Made by a program: the position numbers and the translations under genes. From Azospirillum lipoferum 4B (GTDB lineage: Bacteria > Pseudomonadota > Alphaproteobacteria > Azospirillales > Azospirillaceae): a stretch of 64,000 nt of DNA. A model generated the notes under the pieces. That model searched no databases. It worked only from the letters and a program-made list of their open reading frames with translations, and was not told the origin of the DNA. Positions 1-10,415 of the stretch are shown in pieces. Position 1 is the first letter of the stretch. Every line of letters starts with the position of its first letter. The DNA lies in contig NC_016622.1 of assembly GCF_000283655.1 (NCBI RefSeq), forward strand, positions 1,376,501 through 1,440,500, in the 5' to 3' direction.

Positions 1-135
1 GGTGCCGAGGCCGATGGCCAGCGCCAATCCCAGCATCGTGACCAGAGTGGCGCCCAGCGACGGGCGGAAGCGGCGGCGCTCCCGCGATCCGGCGCCATCT
101 GCCGCCGCCCCTGTTCCGGTGGTTGCGGCCTTCAT
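1..135 (-). CDS. SURF1 family protein, N-terminal fragment (cut by window edge)
   Basis: Only the first 45 codons are inside the window. They encode a short basic, Ala/Gly-rich leader (residues 1-25) followed by a hydrophobic segment starting near residue 28 (LGATLVTMLGLALAIGLGT), which is how SURF1 proteins begin: one N-terminal membrane helix before a periplasmic domain. SURF1 assists haem a insertion into cytochrome oxidase subunit I. The start codon overlaps the stop of the upstream DUF983 gene (ATGA), so it is the last visible member of the oxidase cluster. The call leans on context because the diagnostic C-terminal part lies outside the window. Confidence 0.7.
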   Translation of the reverse strand, partial: MKAATTGTGAAADGAGSRERRRFRPSLGATLVTMLGLALAIGLGT

Positions 136-503
136 GATCCCTTCTCGACCTCGCTGCGGCGATAGCGGTACTGCAGGGCGATGATATAGGCCTTGGCCGG
201 CCTCAGCATGCCCAGCGTCAGCCCCAGCACCACGATGCTCCAGACGATGGCGTGCAGCCACAGCGGCCATTCGACGGTCATCGATACCCACAGTGCCACC
301 GGCACCACCAGGAATCCCAGGATGAAGATCAGGAAGACCGCAGGGCCGTCGCCGCTGTCGACCTGGGAAAAGTCGAGGCCGCAGTCGTTGCAGCGCTCCG
401 CCACCGTCAGATAGCCGGAGTAAAGCCGCCCCCGTCCGCAGCGCGGGCAGACGCAACGCATGCCCGCCGACATGGGGGAAACTCTGGGGTAATGGTCGCT
501 CAC
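132..503 (-). CDS. DUF983 family membrane protein
   Basis: A 123-residue protein with two Cys pairs near the N-terminus (CVCPRC and CNDC, about residues 17-42) that look like a small zinc ribbon, then two hydrophobic helices (about residues 55-75 and 82-102) and a basic tail. This is the architecture of DUF983 proteins, which commonly sit in cytochrome c oxidase clusters of alphaproteobacteria. Its function is not established. It lies between ctaE and surf1 and overlaps surf1 by 4 bases, suggesting a role in oxidase assembly, which is inference from context only. Confidence 0.85.
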   Translation of the reverse strand: MSDHYPRVSPMSAGMRCVCPRCGRGRLYSGYLTVAERCNDCGLDFSQVDSGDGPAVFLIFILGFLVVPVALWVSMTVEWPLWLHAIVWSIVVLGLTLGMLRPAKAYIIALQYRYRRSEVEKGS

Positions 504-573
504 GCTGAAACCTCCCGTTCGCGCCGCTCCGGCAAAGGGTGAAGTCTGCCGGAACGGCTCGGCGCCGGTGGCG

Positions 574-1449
574 TCAGTGGCTGGCGATCACGCCGCCATG
601 GCCACCCCACCAGTAGACCGATACGAACAGGAACAACCAGACAACGTCGACGAAGTGCCAATACCAGGCCGCAGCTTCGAAGCCGAAATGGCTTTCGGGG
701 GTGAAATGACCCTTCACCGTGCGGACCCAGCAGACCGCCAGGAAGATCGTGCCGACCAGCACATGGAAGCCGTGGAAGCCGGTCGCCATGTAGAAGGTGG
801 ACGGGAAGATGCCGTCGGTGAACTTGAACGAGGCATAGACATATTCATAGGCCTGGAAGAAGGAGAACAGCACGCCCAGCAGCACCGTCAGGCCCAGCGC
901 CTTCGCCGCCTCGCGGTTGCGCCCCTCCACGATCGCATGGTGGGCCCAGGTCACGGTGACGCCCGACAGCAGCAGGGTCAGCGTCATCATCAGCGGCATG
1001 TCGAACGGATCGATGACATGCACGTTGGGCGGCGGCCACACGGCATCGGGGTTGATCGGCGAGGCCTTCGGATCCAGGGCGGCGTGGAAGAAGGCCCAGA
1101 AGAAGGCGGAAAAGAACATCACCTCCGACGCGATGAACAGCGCCATGCCGTAACGCAGGCCGATCTTCACCACCGGGGTGTGGGCATGCTCCACCACCGA
1201 TTCCCGGATCACCGAGCGCCACCAGCCGAACATCGTCACCAGAATGGCCAGCACCCCCAGGATCATCAGGAAGGAGCCGCCGTCATGCATGTAGACGACC
1301 AGACCGGTCGCCAGCAGCCCGCCGGAAAAGGCGCCGATCAGCGGCCAGGGGCTGGGCTTCAGCAGATGATAGGGATGCGGGATGCCGGCGCCCGGTTCAT
1401 GGGCTGACGGTTCGGCGTGCGGCATTTGCCCGTGGGTGATGTCGGCCAT
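574..1449 (-). CDS. ctaE: Cytochrome c oxidase subunit III
   Basis: This 291-residue polytopic membrane protein has the subunit III hallmarks HPYHLLKPSPWPLIGAFS near the N-terminus, SEVMFFSAFFWAFFHAAL mid-protein and FHGFHVLVGTIFL plus HFVDVVWLFLF at the C-terminus, with seven predicted helices. Subunit III does not bear redox centres; it stabilises the aa3-type oxidase and its proton uptake. Length is normal for the bacterial family. It follows ctaG on the same strand with a gap of about 20 bases, and a DUF983 gene follows it. Confidence 0.97.
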   Translation of the reverse strand: MADITHGQMPHAEPSAHEPGAGIPHPYHLLKPSPWPLIGAFSGGLLATGLVVYMHDGGSFLMILGVLAILVTMFGWWRSVIRESVVEHAHTPVVKIGLRYGMALFIASEVMFFSAFFWAFFHAALDPKASPINPDAVWPPPNVHVIDPFDMPLMMTLTLLLSGVTVTWAHHAIVEGRNREAAKALGLTVLLGVLFSFFQAYEYVYASFKFTDGIFPSTFYMATGFHGFHVLVGTIFLAVCWVRTVKGHFTPESHFGFEAAAWYWHFVDVVWLFLFVSVYWWGGHGGVIASH

Positions 1450-1470
1450 CGTCTCACTACCCCATATTGT

Positions 1471-2133
1471 TCAGTTTGTGGCGGTCGCCCCTGGCTCCGC
1501 CTTTTGTTTGCTTGCCTCCGCACCGCCGGACGGGGCGGGAGACGCGGCATGCTGGGCAAGCCGGGCCTCGCTGTCCTTGGCGCGGAAGAAGGTGTAGGAC
1601 AGCGTGATGGTGGTCACGTCGTCCATGTTCGGATCGTCGGCCATCGACGGGTCGACGAAGAAGGTCACCGGCATGTCCACGGCCTGGCCGGGCTCCAGGA
1701 TCTGCTCGGTGAAGCAGAAGCACTGCATCTTGTTGAAATAGGCGCCCGCCTTGTCCGGCGTGACGTTGTAGACTGCGGTGCCGACGGTGGGCTTGACCCC
1801 GCGGTTCTCCGCCCGATAGGCGGCGAACCCGGTCTCTCCCAGCTTCAGCGCCAGTTCCTTCTGCTCCGGCTTGAAGGACCAGGGCAGCGCGTTGTTGGTG
1901 TCGGCGTTGAAGCGGATGGTGACCTTGCGGTCGACGACACGGTTCGCGGCCTGCTCGGCCCGCTGGGTCGTGCCGCCGAAGCCGGTGACGGCGCAGAACA
2001 GGTTGTAGAGCGGCACCGACGCATAGGTCATCCCGATCATCCCCGCCACCAGCCCGAACAGCGAGCCCAGGACGAGGCGGTTGCGGCGGCGCAGCCTGTC
2101 GTCGCGCTTGGTCATCTCGCCGCTCTTGACCAT
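1471..2133 (-). CDS. ctaG: Cytochrome c oxidase assembly protein CtaG (Cox11 family)
   Basis: This is the copper chaperone that delivers CuB to oxidase subunit I. It has one N-terminal transmembrane helix (about residues 19-42, GMTYASVPLYNLFCAVTGFGG) and the Cox11 copper motif FNKMQCFCFTEQ, then the conserved PVTFFVDP segment. The start at 2133 gives 220 residues and its ATG overlaps the stop of the preceding small gene by one base (TGATG). An internal Met at 2115 is a possible alternative. A Lys/Pro/Ala-rich tail ends the protein. Confidence 0.95.
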   Translation of the reverse strand: MVKSGEMTKRDDRLRRRNRLVLGSLFGLVAGMIGMTYASVPLYNLFCAVTGFGGTTQRAEQAANRVVDRKVTIRFNADTNNALPWSFKPEQKELALKLGETGFAAYRAENRGVKPTVGTAVYNVTPDKAGAYFNKMQCFCFTEQILEPGQAVDMPVTFFVDPSMADDPNMDDVTTITLSYTFFRAKDSEARLAQHAASPAPSGGAEASKQKAEPGATATN

Positions 2134-2318
2134 CAGTGCGCCCCGCCCATCCGCACGACGGTGATGGCGTAGAACAGGGCGACCAGCGTCAGCAGCGCCG
2201 CCAGAACGGCCAGATTGCGGCCGCGCAGCTTCCTGGCCCGCAAAACGGCCTCCTGCCGCTTCTGCTCCTCCACCGAGGCGCGGGTATCGACCGGGGTATC
2301 GTGTTCCATCACCGTCAT
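2133..2318 (-). CDS. Small CoxF-like cytochrome oxidase assembly membrane protein
   Basis: A 61-residue single-span protein: a charged N-terminal half (residues 1-35, rich in Glu and Arg) and one helix (about residues 36-56) ending VRMGGAH. It lies between ctaB and ctaG with 4-base (ATGA) and 1-base overlaps on either side, so it is translated as part of the operon. Small single-helix proteins in this exact position are known in alphaproteobacterial oxidase operons as CoxF-type proteins. An ATG at 2309 is an alternative start. Function is not proven. Confidence 0.8.
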   Translation of the reverse strand: MTVMEHDTPVDTRASVEEQKRQEAVLRARKLRGRNLAVLAALLTLVALFYAITVVRMGGAH

Positions 2319-3226
2319 GCCCACCCTCCAAGGATCAGCCGCTCCGCCATCATCACGGCGAACAGCAGGAACAGGTACAGGATCGAGAAACCGAACATCT
2401 TCTTGGCCGGCTTGTCGTCGGTCGCGCGCAGGACGCGGACGGCATGGCCGACGAACATCAGGCCGAGGATGGCCGACACCGCCAGATAGGCCGGCCCGGC
2501 GATCCCGACAAAGAACGGCGCCGCGGCCACCGGCAGCAGGATCAGCGTATAGGCCAGCATCTGGCGCTTGGTCGCCGCCTCTCCCGCCACCACCGGCATC
2601 ATCGGCACGCCGGCGCGGGTGTAGTCGCCGTTGCGGAACAGGGCCAGCGCCCAGAAATGCGGCGGCGTCCACAGGAAGATCAGCAGAAACAGCAGGATGG
2701 ACGGCATGTCCACGCTACCCGTCACCGCGGCCCAGCCGATCATCGGCGGGAAGGCGCCCGCGGCCCCGCCGATCACGATGTTCTGCGGGGTCCGGCGCTT
2801 CAGCCACATGGTGTAGACGAAGACGTAGAAGCCGATGGTCAGCGCCAGCAGCGAGGCCGCCGCCCAGTTCACCGCCAGCCCCATCACCACGACCGACAGC
2901 ACCGACAGAGTGACGCCGAAGCCCAGCGCCTCCGACGGCTCCACGCGGCCCGACGGGATCGGGCGCTTGATCGTGCGGGCCATCACCGCGTCGATGTCGC
3001 GGTCGTACCACATGTTGATGGCGCCCGACGCCCCGGCGCCGACGGCGATGCACAGCACGGCGACCAGCGCCAGGAAGGGATGGATGTGGCCGGGAGCCAG
3101 GACGATGCCGGCCAGCCCGGTGAAGACCACAAGCGACATGACCCGCGGCTTCAGCAACTCGATGAAGTCACCGGCCGACGCCCCTCCGGTTCGGTTGAGC
3201 GTCAGTTCGTTCGTCATGTCCGTCAT
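2315..3226 (-). CDS. ctaB: Protohaem IX farnesyltransferase (haem O synthase)
   Basis: A 303-residue member of the UbiA prenyltransferase family that farnesylates haem B to haem O, the precursor of the haem A used by the neighbouring oxidase. It shows the [16 protein letters not shown] start, the Asp-rich motif [19 protein letters not shown] (about residues 70-90), the second motif [17 protein letters not shown] and about nine hydrophobic helices. It is followed directly by the CoxF-like gene with a 4-base overlap. The 138 bases between it and ctaD hold no feature I can support. Confidence 0.96.
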   Translation of the reverse strand: MTDMTNELTLNRTGGASAGDFIELLKPRVMSLVVFTGLAGIVLAPGHIHPFLALVAVLCIAVGAGASGAINMWYDRDIDAVMARTIKRPIPSGRVEPSEALGFGVTLSVLSVVVMGLAVNWAAASLLALTIGFYVFVYTMWLKRRTPQNIVIGGAAGAFPPMIGWAAVTGSVDMPSILLFLLIFLWTPPHFWALALFRNGDYTRAGVPMMPVVAGEAATKRQMLAYTLILLPVAAAPFFVGIAGPAYLAVSAILGLMFVGHAVRVLRATDDKPAKKMFGFSILYLFLLFAVMMAERLILGGWA

Positions 3227-3364
3227 ATCGTGTCCTTGTCTTCTAACCCCGGGTCCGTCGCCTCGGCGCCCTTCCTGCCGACGCCCATTGTTCGGGCTTT
3301 CCGGCTTTGTCCATTCCAGATGGGTCGGGCGCTGCAGTGCGGCAACGCCCGCCCGTTAGCATGC

Positions 3365-5086
<1,722 letters not shown>

Positions 5087-5128
5087 CTATGCCGGGCCGT
5101 GCGAAGTCCGCGGGGCCGGCCGGCATCC

Positions 5129-5986
5129 TCATTCGACCAGAGTTCCGGTCGGACGTGCCGCGACGTCGCGGGCCGGATCCTTCGGCGCGAAGGCCGTCTT
5201 GGCCTTGGCGACCCAGGCATCGAACGCCTCCCGGGACACCACCTCCACCGCGATCGGCATATAGCCGTGGTTTGTGCCGCAGATCTCGGAGCATTGGCCG
5301 TAATAGACGCCTTCGCGTTCGGCCTTGAACCACGTCTCGTTGATGCGGCCGGGGACGCCATCCTTCTTGACGCCGAAGGCCGGCATCGCCCAGGAGTGGA
5401 TGACGTCGCCGGCGGTCACCATCAGCCGGACGGTGGTGTTGACCGGCACGACCACCCGGTTGTCGACCTCCAACAGACGGCGCTGGCCGGGCTTGATTTC
5501 CGATTCCGGGATCATGTAGCTGGAGAAGGCGATGTTGCCGTGGTCGGGATACTCATAGTCCCAATACCACTGCCGGCCGGTGACCTTGACGGTCATCTCG
5601 GCTTCCGGAATGCGTTCCGCGGCATAGAGCAGCTTGAAGGACGGCACGGCGATCACGATCAGGATGACCACCGGAAGCACGGTCCAGGCGACCTCCAGCA
5701 GCGTGTGGTGCGAGGTCTTGGACGGAACCGGGTTCTTCGTCGCATCGAAGCGGACGATGCAATAAGCCATCAGCGCCGCGACGAAGATCACGATCAGCGT
5801 GATGATGATGGTCAGCAGGTCGTTGAACGAGGTCATCAGATGCTTGACCGGGGAGGCGGAGGGCTGCATGCCCATCTCCCACGGTTGCGGCTCGTTCGCC
5901 AGGGCGGCACCCCACCCCATCATCGTCGGCCCGACCATCGACAGGACCGCCGCCAGGCCGGCGGCGTACAGGCTTTGCCTTCTCAT
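5129..5986 (-). CDS. ctaC: Cytochrome c oxidase subunit II (CuA subunit)
   Basis: A 285-residue protein with a signal peptide (about 1-30, cleavage near ALA-NEP), two membrane helices (about 52-78 and 97-120) and a periplasmic cupredoxin domain. CuA ligands are visible as H197, C232, E234, C236, H240 and M243 (CSEICGTNHGYMP). I chose the ATG at 5986 because AAGAAGGGG lies just upstream of it and it gives a clean signal peptide; an in-frame ATG at 6019 would add 11 residues. It is the first gene of the oxidase cluster. Confidence 0.96.
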   Translation of the reverse strand: MRRQSLYAAGLAAVLSMVGPTMMGWGAALANEPQPWEMGMQPSASPVKHLMTSFNDLLTIIITLIVIFVAALMAYCIVRFDATKNPVPSKTSHHTLLEVAWTVLPVVILIVIAVPSFKLLYAAERIPEAEMTVKVTGRQWYWDYEYPDHGNIAFSSYMIPESEIKPGQRRLLEVDNRVVVPVNTTVRLMVTAGDVIHSWAMPAFGVKKDGVPGRINETWFKAEREGVYYGQCSEICGTNHGYMPIAVEVVSREAFDAWVAKAKTAFAPKDPARDVAARPTGTLVE

Positions 5987-6554
5987 CCCCAACCCCTTCT
6001 TAGCCGCGACGCTCGTCATGGCCCGCGGTCGTCTCTTCCCGCCGACGCCCCCTCCGCCCTCTTCTCCTCCGGACCGCGATCCGTTCGCGCTGTCCATAGT
6101 TGGGCTTATCAGCGAACGCCAGTTAATGCAGGGATCACGCCATCTTAGCGCGACATATACCCGCATCCGGAGCTTATCCCCACGTCACGCTGGGTTACAA
6201 GCCTTTCCTCTCTCCCACCGAATTCATAGACTTTTCCTCGCATTCAGCCGCGCCATGGGAACAAAGGTTGAGCGCGGACAGGGGTCAAACCATGCGGCAT
6301 TCCGTCGCAGTCCGTTGGGGCAGCGGATTTTTGTGGGGATGGGGAGCGGAAAGGATGTGAGTGGTCGCGCCGACCGGTGCGCAGGATTGTTGCGGCGCCT
6401 GGGGGCGACTCAGGGATTAAGAATGGGTCAGGTGTGGGCTTCGGGCCAGATGCGCGAAGGTGATAGGCGCTGGCCCCCTCCCTAGCCCTCCCCCGCTTTG
6501 CGGGAGAGGGGACTGCCGCCGCCTCTCAGTTACATCATGCCGCCAACGCGCCCC
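5987..6554. other. Intergenic region between ctaC and the DUF3422 gene
   Basis: 568 bases without a supported gene. Being on the 5' side of ctaC (minus strand), it must hold that operon's promoter, but I see no convincing -35/-10 pair. The only structured element is the GC-rich REP-like palindrome at 6472-6511, close to the end of the DUF3422 gene. The short open frames here lack codon structure and ribosome sites. Confidence 0.6.
6472..6511. repeat. REP-like GC palindrome, copy 1
   Basis: The segment contains CCTCCCCCGC-tttg-CGGGAGAGGGG, a short hairpin with flanking C-rich arm CCCCCTCCCTAGCCC. Nearly the same sequence occurs at 11368-11409 and, inverted, at 11449-11489. All copies are in intergenic spaces at gene ends, as expected for repetitive extragenic palindromes. 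Confidence 0.7.
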
Positions 6555-7934
6555 TCAATGCCCGCCGACCAGCACCTTGCGGATCCGCCTCACCCCCGAC
6601 CAGACGAAGGCGATGACGATGGGAATCATCACCCCCACCAGCATGTCGGGATCGACCTTGAGCCCGAATCCCTTCAGCCCCTTGGCCGCATAGCCGACGA
6701 TGCCGACGAGGTAATAGCTGATCGCCACCACCGACAGCCCCTCCACCGTCTCCTGCAGGCGCAGCTGCAGCTGGGCGCGGCGGTCCATCGACTGGAGAAG
6801 CTCGGCGTTCTGGCCTTCCACCGCGATCTCGACGCGGGTGCGCAGCAGGGTGCTGGCCCGCGCCACCCGCTGCGACAGCGACTCGAGCCGCTGCTCGACC
6901 GCCTCGCAGGTGCGGATGGCGGGGGTCAGGCGGCGGTCCATGAACTCCTGGACGGTCTGCAGCCCTTCGATCCGGATCTCGCGCAGCTCCTCGATTCGCC
7001 GCTCGACCAACTCGTAATAGGCACGGGCGGCGCCGAACCGATAGGCGGTCTCGGCCGAGATCTGCTCGGTCTGCGCCGCCAGAAGGGTCAACCGGTCGAG
7101 CAGGTCACGCTCGTCCTGCAGGCCGCGCAGACAGGCGATCCGGTTGGTGACCTCAGCCAAGCCGGATTCGATCGGACCGATTCGGGGCAGCACGCCGCGC
7201 GCCATCGGGAGCGCCAGCAGGGCCAGCACCCGGTAGGTCTCGATCTCCAGCAGGCGTTGCACCACGCGGCCGGTCTGGCGCGGCGTCATCGAATGGTCGG
7301 CGACCAGCATGCGGGAGAAGCCGTCGCCATGGATGCGGAAATCGGTCCAGGCGGTGGCCGACCGGCCGGCGATGCGCGATCCGACATAGCTCTCCGACCC
7401 GAACATCGCGGCCATCATGGACGGCGACGGCTCCGGCGTGTCGGCGCCGAGCACGGCGACATGGATGCCGACAAGCAGTTCGCCCGGCAGGCCGGCCAGC
7501 CATTCCCGCGGCAAGGCATGCAGCGCCGGCTCCAGGAAGGGATCGACCAGGGCGCCCGCCGGCATGGCGCTGGGGCGGAAGACGGTCCAGGTCGAGAATT
7601 CGGTGTGCCGCTCCCACTTCAGATGAAAGCTGCCGAAGGACGCGCTGTGGTGGGTGGCGCCCTGCGGCGGGCGGACGACGCCGGCCCAGTCGCACAGAGC
7701 CTCCAGATGGCGGCGGTCGACCTCGGTCGCCCCCTCCCCCGACAGCATCGCCAGCATCGTGGCGCGCACCGGCGCCGCCACCGATTCCGGCGGACGGGCA
7801 TGGACCTCGTTGGTCAGGACCTGGCGCAACGGATGGTCGCGCAAGGGGCGCGATCCGGCAATGCCGGTGCCGTTTCCGGACACGCCTGCGCGGTTCAGGC
7901 TGTCCGTTGTCGTCCGCACCGCTCCGTCGGTCAT
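6555..7934 (-). CDS. DUF3422 family protein
   Basis: A 459-residue protein with the DUF3422 pattern: an N-terminal HPLRQVLTNEVHARPPE segment, the FHLKWERHTEFSTW motif, a long helical middle section (roughly residues 250-400, coiled-coil-like) and two hydrophobic segments near the C-terminus (VVAISYYLVGIVGYAAKG and MLVGVMIPIVIAFVWSG). Function is not known; the layout suggests a membrane-anchored cytosolic protein. I chose the ATG at 7934 because GGAGGG sits 5 bases upstream; ATGs at 7949 and 8033 are less well served. Confidence 0.88.
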   Translation of the reverse strand: MTDGAVRTTTDSLNRAGVSGNGTGIAGSRPLRDHPLRQVLTNEVHARPPESVAAPVRATMLAMLSGEGATEVDRRHLEALCDWAGVVRPPQGATHHSASFGSFHLKWERHTEFSTWTVFRPSAMPAGALVDPFLEPALHALPREWLAGLPGELLVGIHVAVLGADTPEPSPSMMAAMFGSESYVGSRIAGRSATAWTDFRIHGDGFSRMLVADHSMTPRQTGRVVQRLLEIETYRVLALLALPMARGVLPRIGPIESGLAEVTNRIACLRGLQDERDLLDRLTLLAAQTEQISAETAYRFGAARAYYELVERRIEELREIRIEGLQTVQEFMDRRLTPAIRTCEAVEQRLESLSQRVARASTLLRTRVEIAVEGQNAELLQSMDRRAQLQLRLQETVEGLSVVAISYYLVGIVGYAAKGLKGFGLKVDPDMLVGVMIPIVIAFVWSGVRRIRKVLVGGH

Positions 7935-8177
7935 GTTTCCCTCCGCCATTCCAGCACCACCCCGCGGCCGGCCCGCCATCAGGTAACATAAACCGGCGTC
8001 GACGAACTTGCCGGATCGCGCCAGCGTCGCCACACTATAGTAAGACCGTTAGAGCACATGGTGCGGCGCGGCGCGAGAGCGCCCGCTATGACACTGTGTC
8101 CTACCATGGAACGAGGCCGGCACAAGCCATCATGCCGGGCAGGCCGGGTTCCGCCCCATCACAGGTTCGGAGTTTTC

Positions 8178-9611
8178 ATGAGCGCGCTTGCCGTCACCGA
8201 CGATCTCTTCTTCAACCGCGCCGGCATGGACCGCGCCCGCGTGGAAGGCGTCGTGCAGGACGCCCTGCACAGTGCCGACGATGGGGAGCTTTACCTCGAA
8301 TACGCCCAGAGCGAGTCGCTGGGCTGGGACGACGGGAAGCTGAAGTCAGCCAGCTTCGACACCACCCAGGGCTTCGGCCTGCGCGCCATCGCCGGCGACG
8401 CGACCGGCTATGCCCATGCCAGCAACCTGTCGGAAGAGGCGATCCGCCGCGCTGCCGCCACCGTGCGCGCCGTGCAGGCCGGCCACACCGGCACCCTGGC
8501 GGAGCCGCCGGCCGGCACCAACCGCGCCCTCTACATCCCCGACAATCCCCTGCACCTTGTCCCCTTCGAAGAGAAGGTGAAGCTGCTGGCCGACATCGAC
8601 GCCTATGCCCGCGCCAAGGACGAGCGAGTGCGGCAGGTCAGCTGCTCGATCAGCGGCGAATGGCAGGCGGTGCAGATCATGCGCGCCGACGGCGTGCGCG
8701 TCGCCGACCTGCGCCCGCTGGTGCGCCTGAACGTTTCCGTCGTGGTTGCCGAAGGCGACCGGATGGAGACCGGCGGCTATGGCGGCGGCGGCCGCGTCAC
8801 CTACGAGCACTATATCCAGCCGGAAACCTGGCGCGGCTTCGTCGACGAGGCGCTGCGGCAGGCACTGGTCAACCTGTCCTCCGTTCCCGCCCCGGCCGGC
8901 GAGATGACGGTGGTGCTCGGCAGCGGTTGGCCCGGCATCCTGCTGCACGAGGCCATCGGCCATGGGTTGGAGGGCGATTTCAACCGCAAGAAGACCTCCG
9001 CCTTCTCCGGTCTGATGGGCCAGCGCATCGCCGCCCCCGGCGTCACCATCGTCGATGACGGCACCATCGAGAATTCGCGCGGGTCGATCAGCGTCGACGA
9101 CGAGGGCACGCCCGGCCAGTGCACCACGCTGATCGAGGACGGCATCCTGGTCGGCTTCATGCAGGATCGCATGAATGCCCGCCTGATGGGCATGCGTCCG
9201 ACCGGCAACGGCCGGCGCCAGAGCTTCGCCTACAACCCGATGCCGCGCATGACCAACACGGTGATGCGCAACGGCAACCACACGCCCGACGAGATCATCG
9301 CCTCGGTCAAGAAGGGCATCTACGCCAAGAACTTCGGTGGCGGTCAGGTCGACATCACCAACGGCAAGTTCGTCTTCTCCGCCAGCGAGGCCTACCTGAT
9401 CGAGGACGGCAAGCTCGGTCCCGCCGTCAAGGGCGCCACCCTGATCGGCAATGGCCCGGACAGCCTGACCAAGGTGTCGATGATCGGCAACGACAGCCGC
9501 CTCGATCCCGGCGTCGGCACCTGCGGCAAGGACGGCCAGGGCGTGCCGGTCGGCGTCGGCCAGCCGACGCTGAAGCTGGAAGGCCTGACGGTCGGCGGCA
9601 CCGCCGCCTGA
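8178..9611 (+). CDS. tldD: Metalloprotease TldD
   Basis: A 477-residue member of the TldD/PmbA (U62) family, cytosolic proteases that process small peptides such as microcin B17 and the CcdA antitoxin, acting as a TldD-TldE heterodimer. The zinc site HEAIGHGLEGD is at residues 257-267, followed by the conserved DDGTIENSRGSISVDDEGTP stretch and a C-terminal TCGKDGQGVPVGVGQP motif. The ATG at 8178 gives the normal length. It is followed by a strong hairpin at 9643-9671, so it appears to be a single-gene unit. The PmbA/TldE partner is not in the window. Confidence 0.96.
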   Translation: MSALAVTDDLFFNRAGMDRARVEGVVQDALHSADDGELYLEYAQSESLGWDDGKLKSASFDTTQGFGLRAIAGDATGYAHASNLSEEAIRRAAATVRAVQAGHTGTLAEPPAGTNRALYIPDNPLHLVPFEEKVKLLADIDAYARAKDERVRQVSCSISGEWQAVQIMRADGVRVADLRPLVRLNVSVVVAEGDRMETGGYGGGGRVTYEHYIQPETWRGFVDEALRQALVNLSSVPAPAGEMTVVLGSGWPGILLHEAIGHGLEGDFNRKKTSAFSGLMGQRIAAPGVTIVDDGTIENSRGSISVDDEGTPGQCTTLIEDGILVGFMQDRMNARLMGMRPTGNGRRQSFAYNPMPRMTNTVMRNGNHTPDEIIASVKKGIYAKNFGGGQVDITNGKFVFSASEAYLIEDGKLGPAVKGATLIGNGPDSLTKVSMIGNDSRLDPGVGTCGKDGQGVPVGVGQPTLKLEGLTVGGTAA

Positions 9612-9642
9612 CGGCACAGCACATTACACCGCCTGCGATGAA

Positions 9643-9671
9643 GGGGCCGGACCGGGACATGGTCCGGCCCC
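9643..9671 (+). terminator. Hairpin terminator after tldD
   Basis: Perfect 11-bp stem GGGGCCGGACC / GGTCCGGCCCC with a 7-base loop, 31 bases after the tldD stop. There is no strong T-run, which is common for GC-rich genomes. Confidence 0.65.
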
Positions 9672-9755
9672 TGTCGCATTCGGGGCTTGGCCGGACCGAT
9701 TGCATGGGTATCATTCTGCCGGACATTTTCAATTTTCCGGATGCGGTGAATACCC

Positions 9756-10328
9756 ATGAAATCCCTTTCCCGCCTTCTCAAAGAGCCATTGCTCGCTCTC
9801 TTTCTCCTGCTGGGCCTGTCGATGGCCGCAGCGCAGCCGGGCATCGCCCAGACCGCTCCGACCGCGGAGCAGGTGGCCGTCGCAAAGGCCACGGGGTCCA
9901 GCGCCGACCAGCTGAACGCCCGTGTGGTGGTCGCCAGCTATTTCTATGCCTCGACCGACCTCACCTCCGCCCGGTATGCCGACGACTCCAAAGGGATCGA
10001 CTTCTCCAAGCCGCTGGAGGTGATCGACATCCCCGCCGGTACCATTTGGTACCAGTATGTCCGCACCGGCTACGACACCGTCCGGTTCGGGAACTTCTTC
10101 TCTCCCGTCGTCACCGCCACTCCCGATTGCCTGGGCATTTCCGGCGCCGGACGGGCGGAGTACAAGGCGGTGCTGCCGTCCGGCCAGGGGCTGAAGTCCG
10201 TCGCCGCCCCCATCGTCGACAATTGGACCACGCCGGGCACCAGCGTGCAGACCGCGGGCGGCTGCGCCCAGGTGGTGGTCCCGAACAGCGTCAAGTCCGG
10301 CGTCACCAGCGGCGGCCTCGCCCAATAG
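9756..10328 (+). CDS. Secreted TNT/NADase-like putative toxin
   Basis: A 190-residue protein with a clear Sec signal peptide (basic start, hydrophobic core 11-25, cleavage near 26-32). The mature part has landmarks of ADP-ribosyltransferase-fold NAD glycohydrolases such as TNT: an Arg-Gly followed by GxFxSP (R103-T-G105 ... R110-F-G112-N-F-F-S-P117), a downstream Arg (R133), and a C-terminal GGxxQ (G168-G169-C170-A171-Q172), where TNT-type enzymes carry their catalytic Gln. The only two cysteines, C125 and C170, could form a disulphide after export. It is followed 87 bases later by a Tsi6-like immunity gene on the same strand. There is no T6SS or VgrG/PAAR fusion. The enzymatic call is inference from motif spacing; a plain exported protein of unknown function is the fallback. 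Confidence 0.5.
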   Translation: MKSLSRLLKEPLLALFLLLGLSMAAAQPGIAQTAPTAEQVAVAKATGSSADQLNARVVVASYFYASTDLTSARYADDSKGIDFSKPLEVIDIPAGTIWYQYVRTGYDTVRFGNFFSPVVTATPDCLGISGAGRAEYKAVLPSGQGLKSVAAPIVDNWTTPGTSVQTAGGCAQVVVPNSVKSGVTSGGLAQ

Positions 10329-10369
10329 CGCCGCGACCTTCAGCCCCGATTTCCTGTTCTCTGGCTGGC

Positions 10370-10392
10370 GGCGGACGGTCAGACTGTCCGCC
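10370..10392 (+). terminator. Hairpin between the putative toxin and immunity genes
   Basis: A 10-bp stem GGCGGACGGT / ACTGTCCGCC (one G-U pair) with a 3-base loop lies between the two genes and just before the second gene's ribosome site. It could be a terminator, attenuator or processing site that sets the toxin-to-immunity ratio. Confidence 0.45.
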
Positions 10393-10415
10393 ACCATCCA
10401 GAGGAGGCTCCCGCC

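Noticed and set aside
568-1407. Plus-strand frame of 279 codons opposite ctaE
   Set aside because: Antisense of a clear subunit III gene with no motif or ribosome site.
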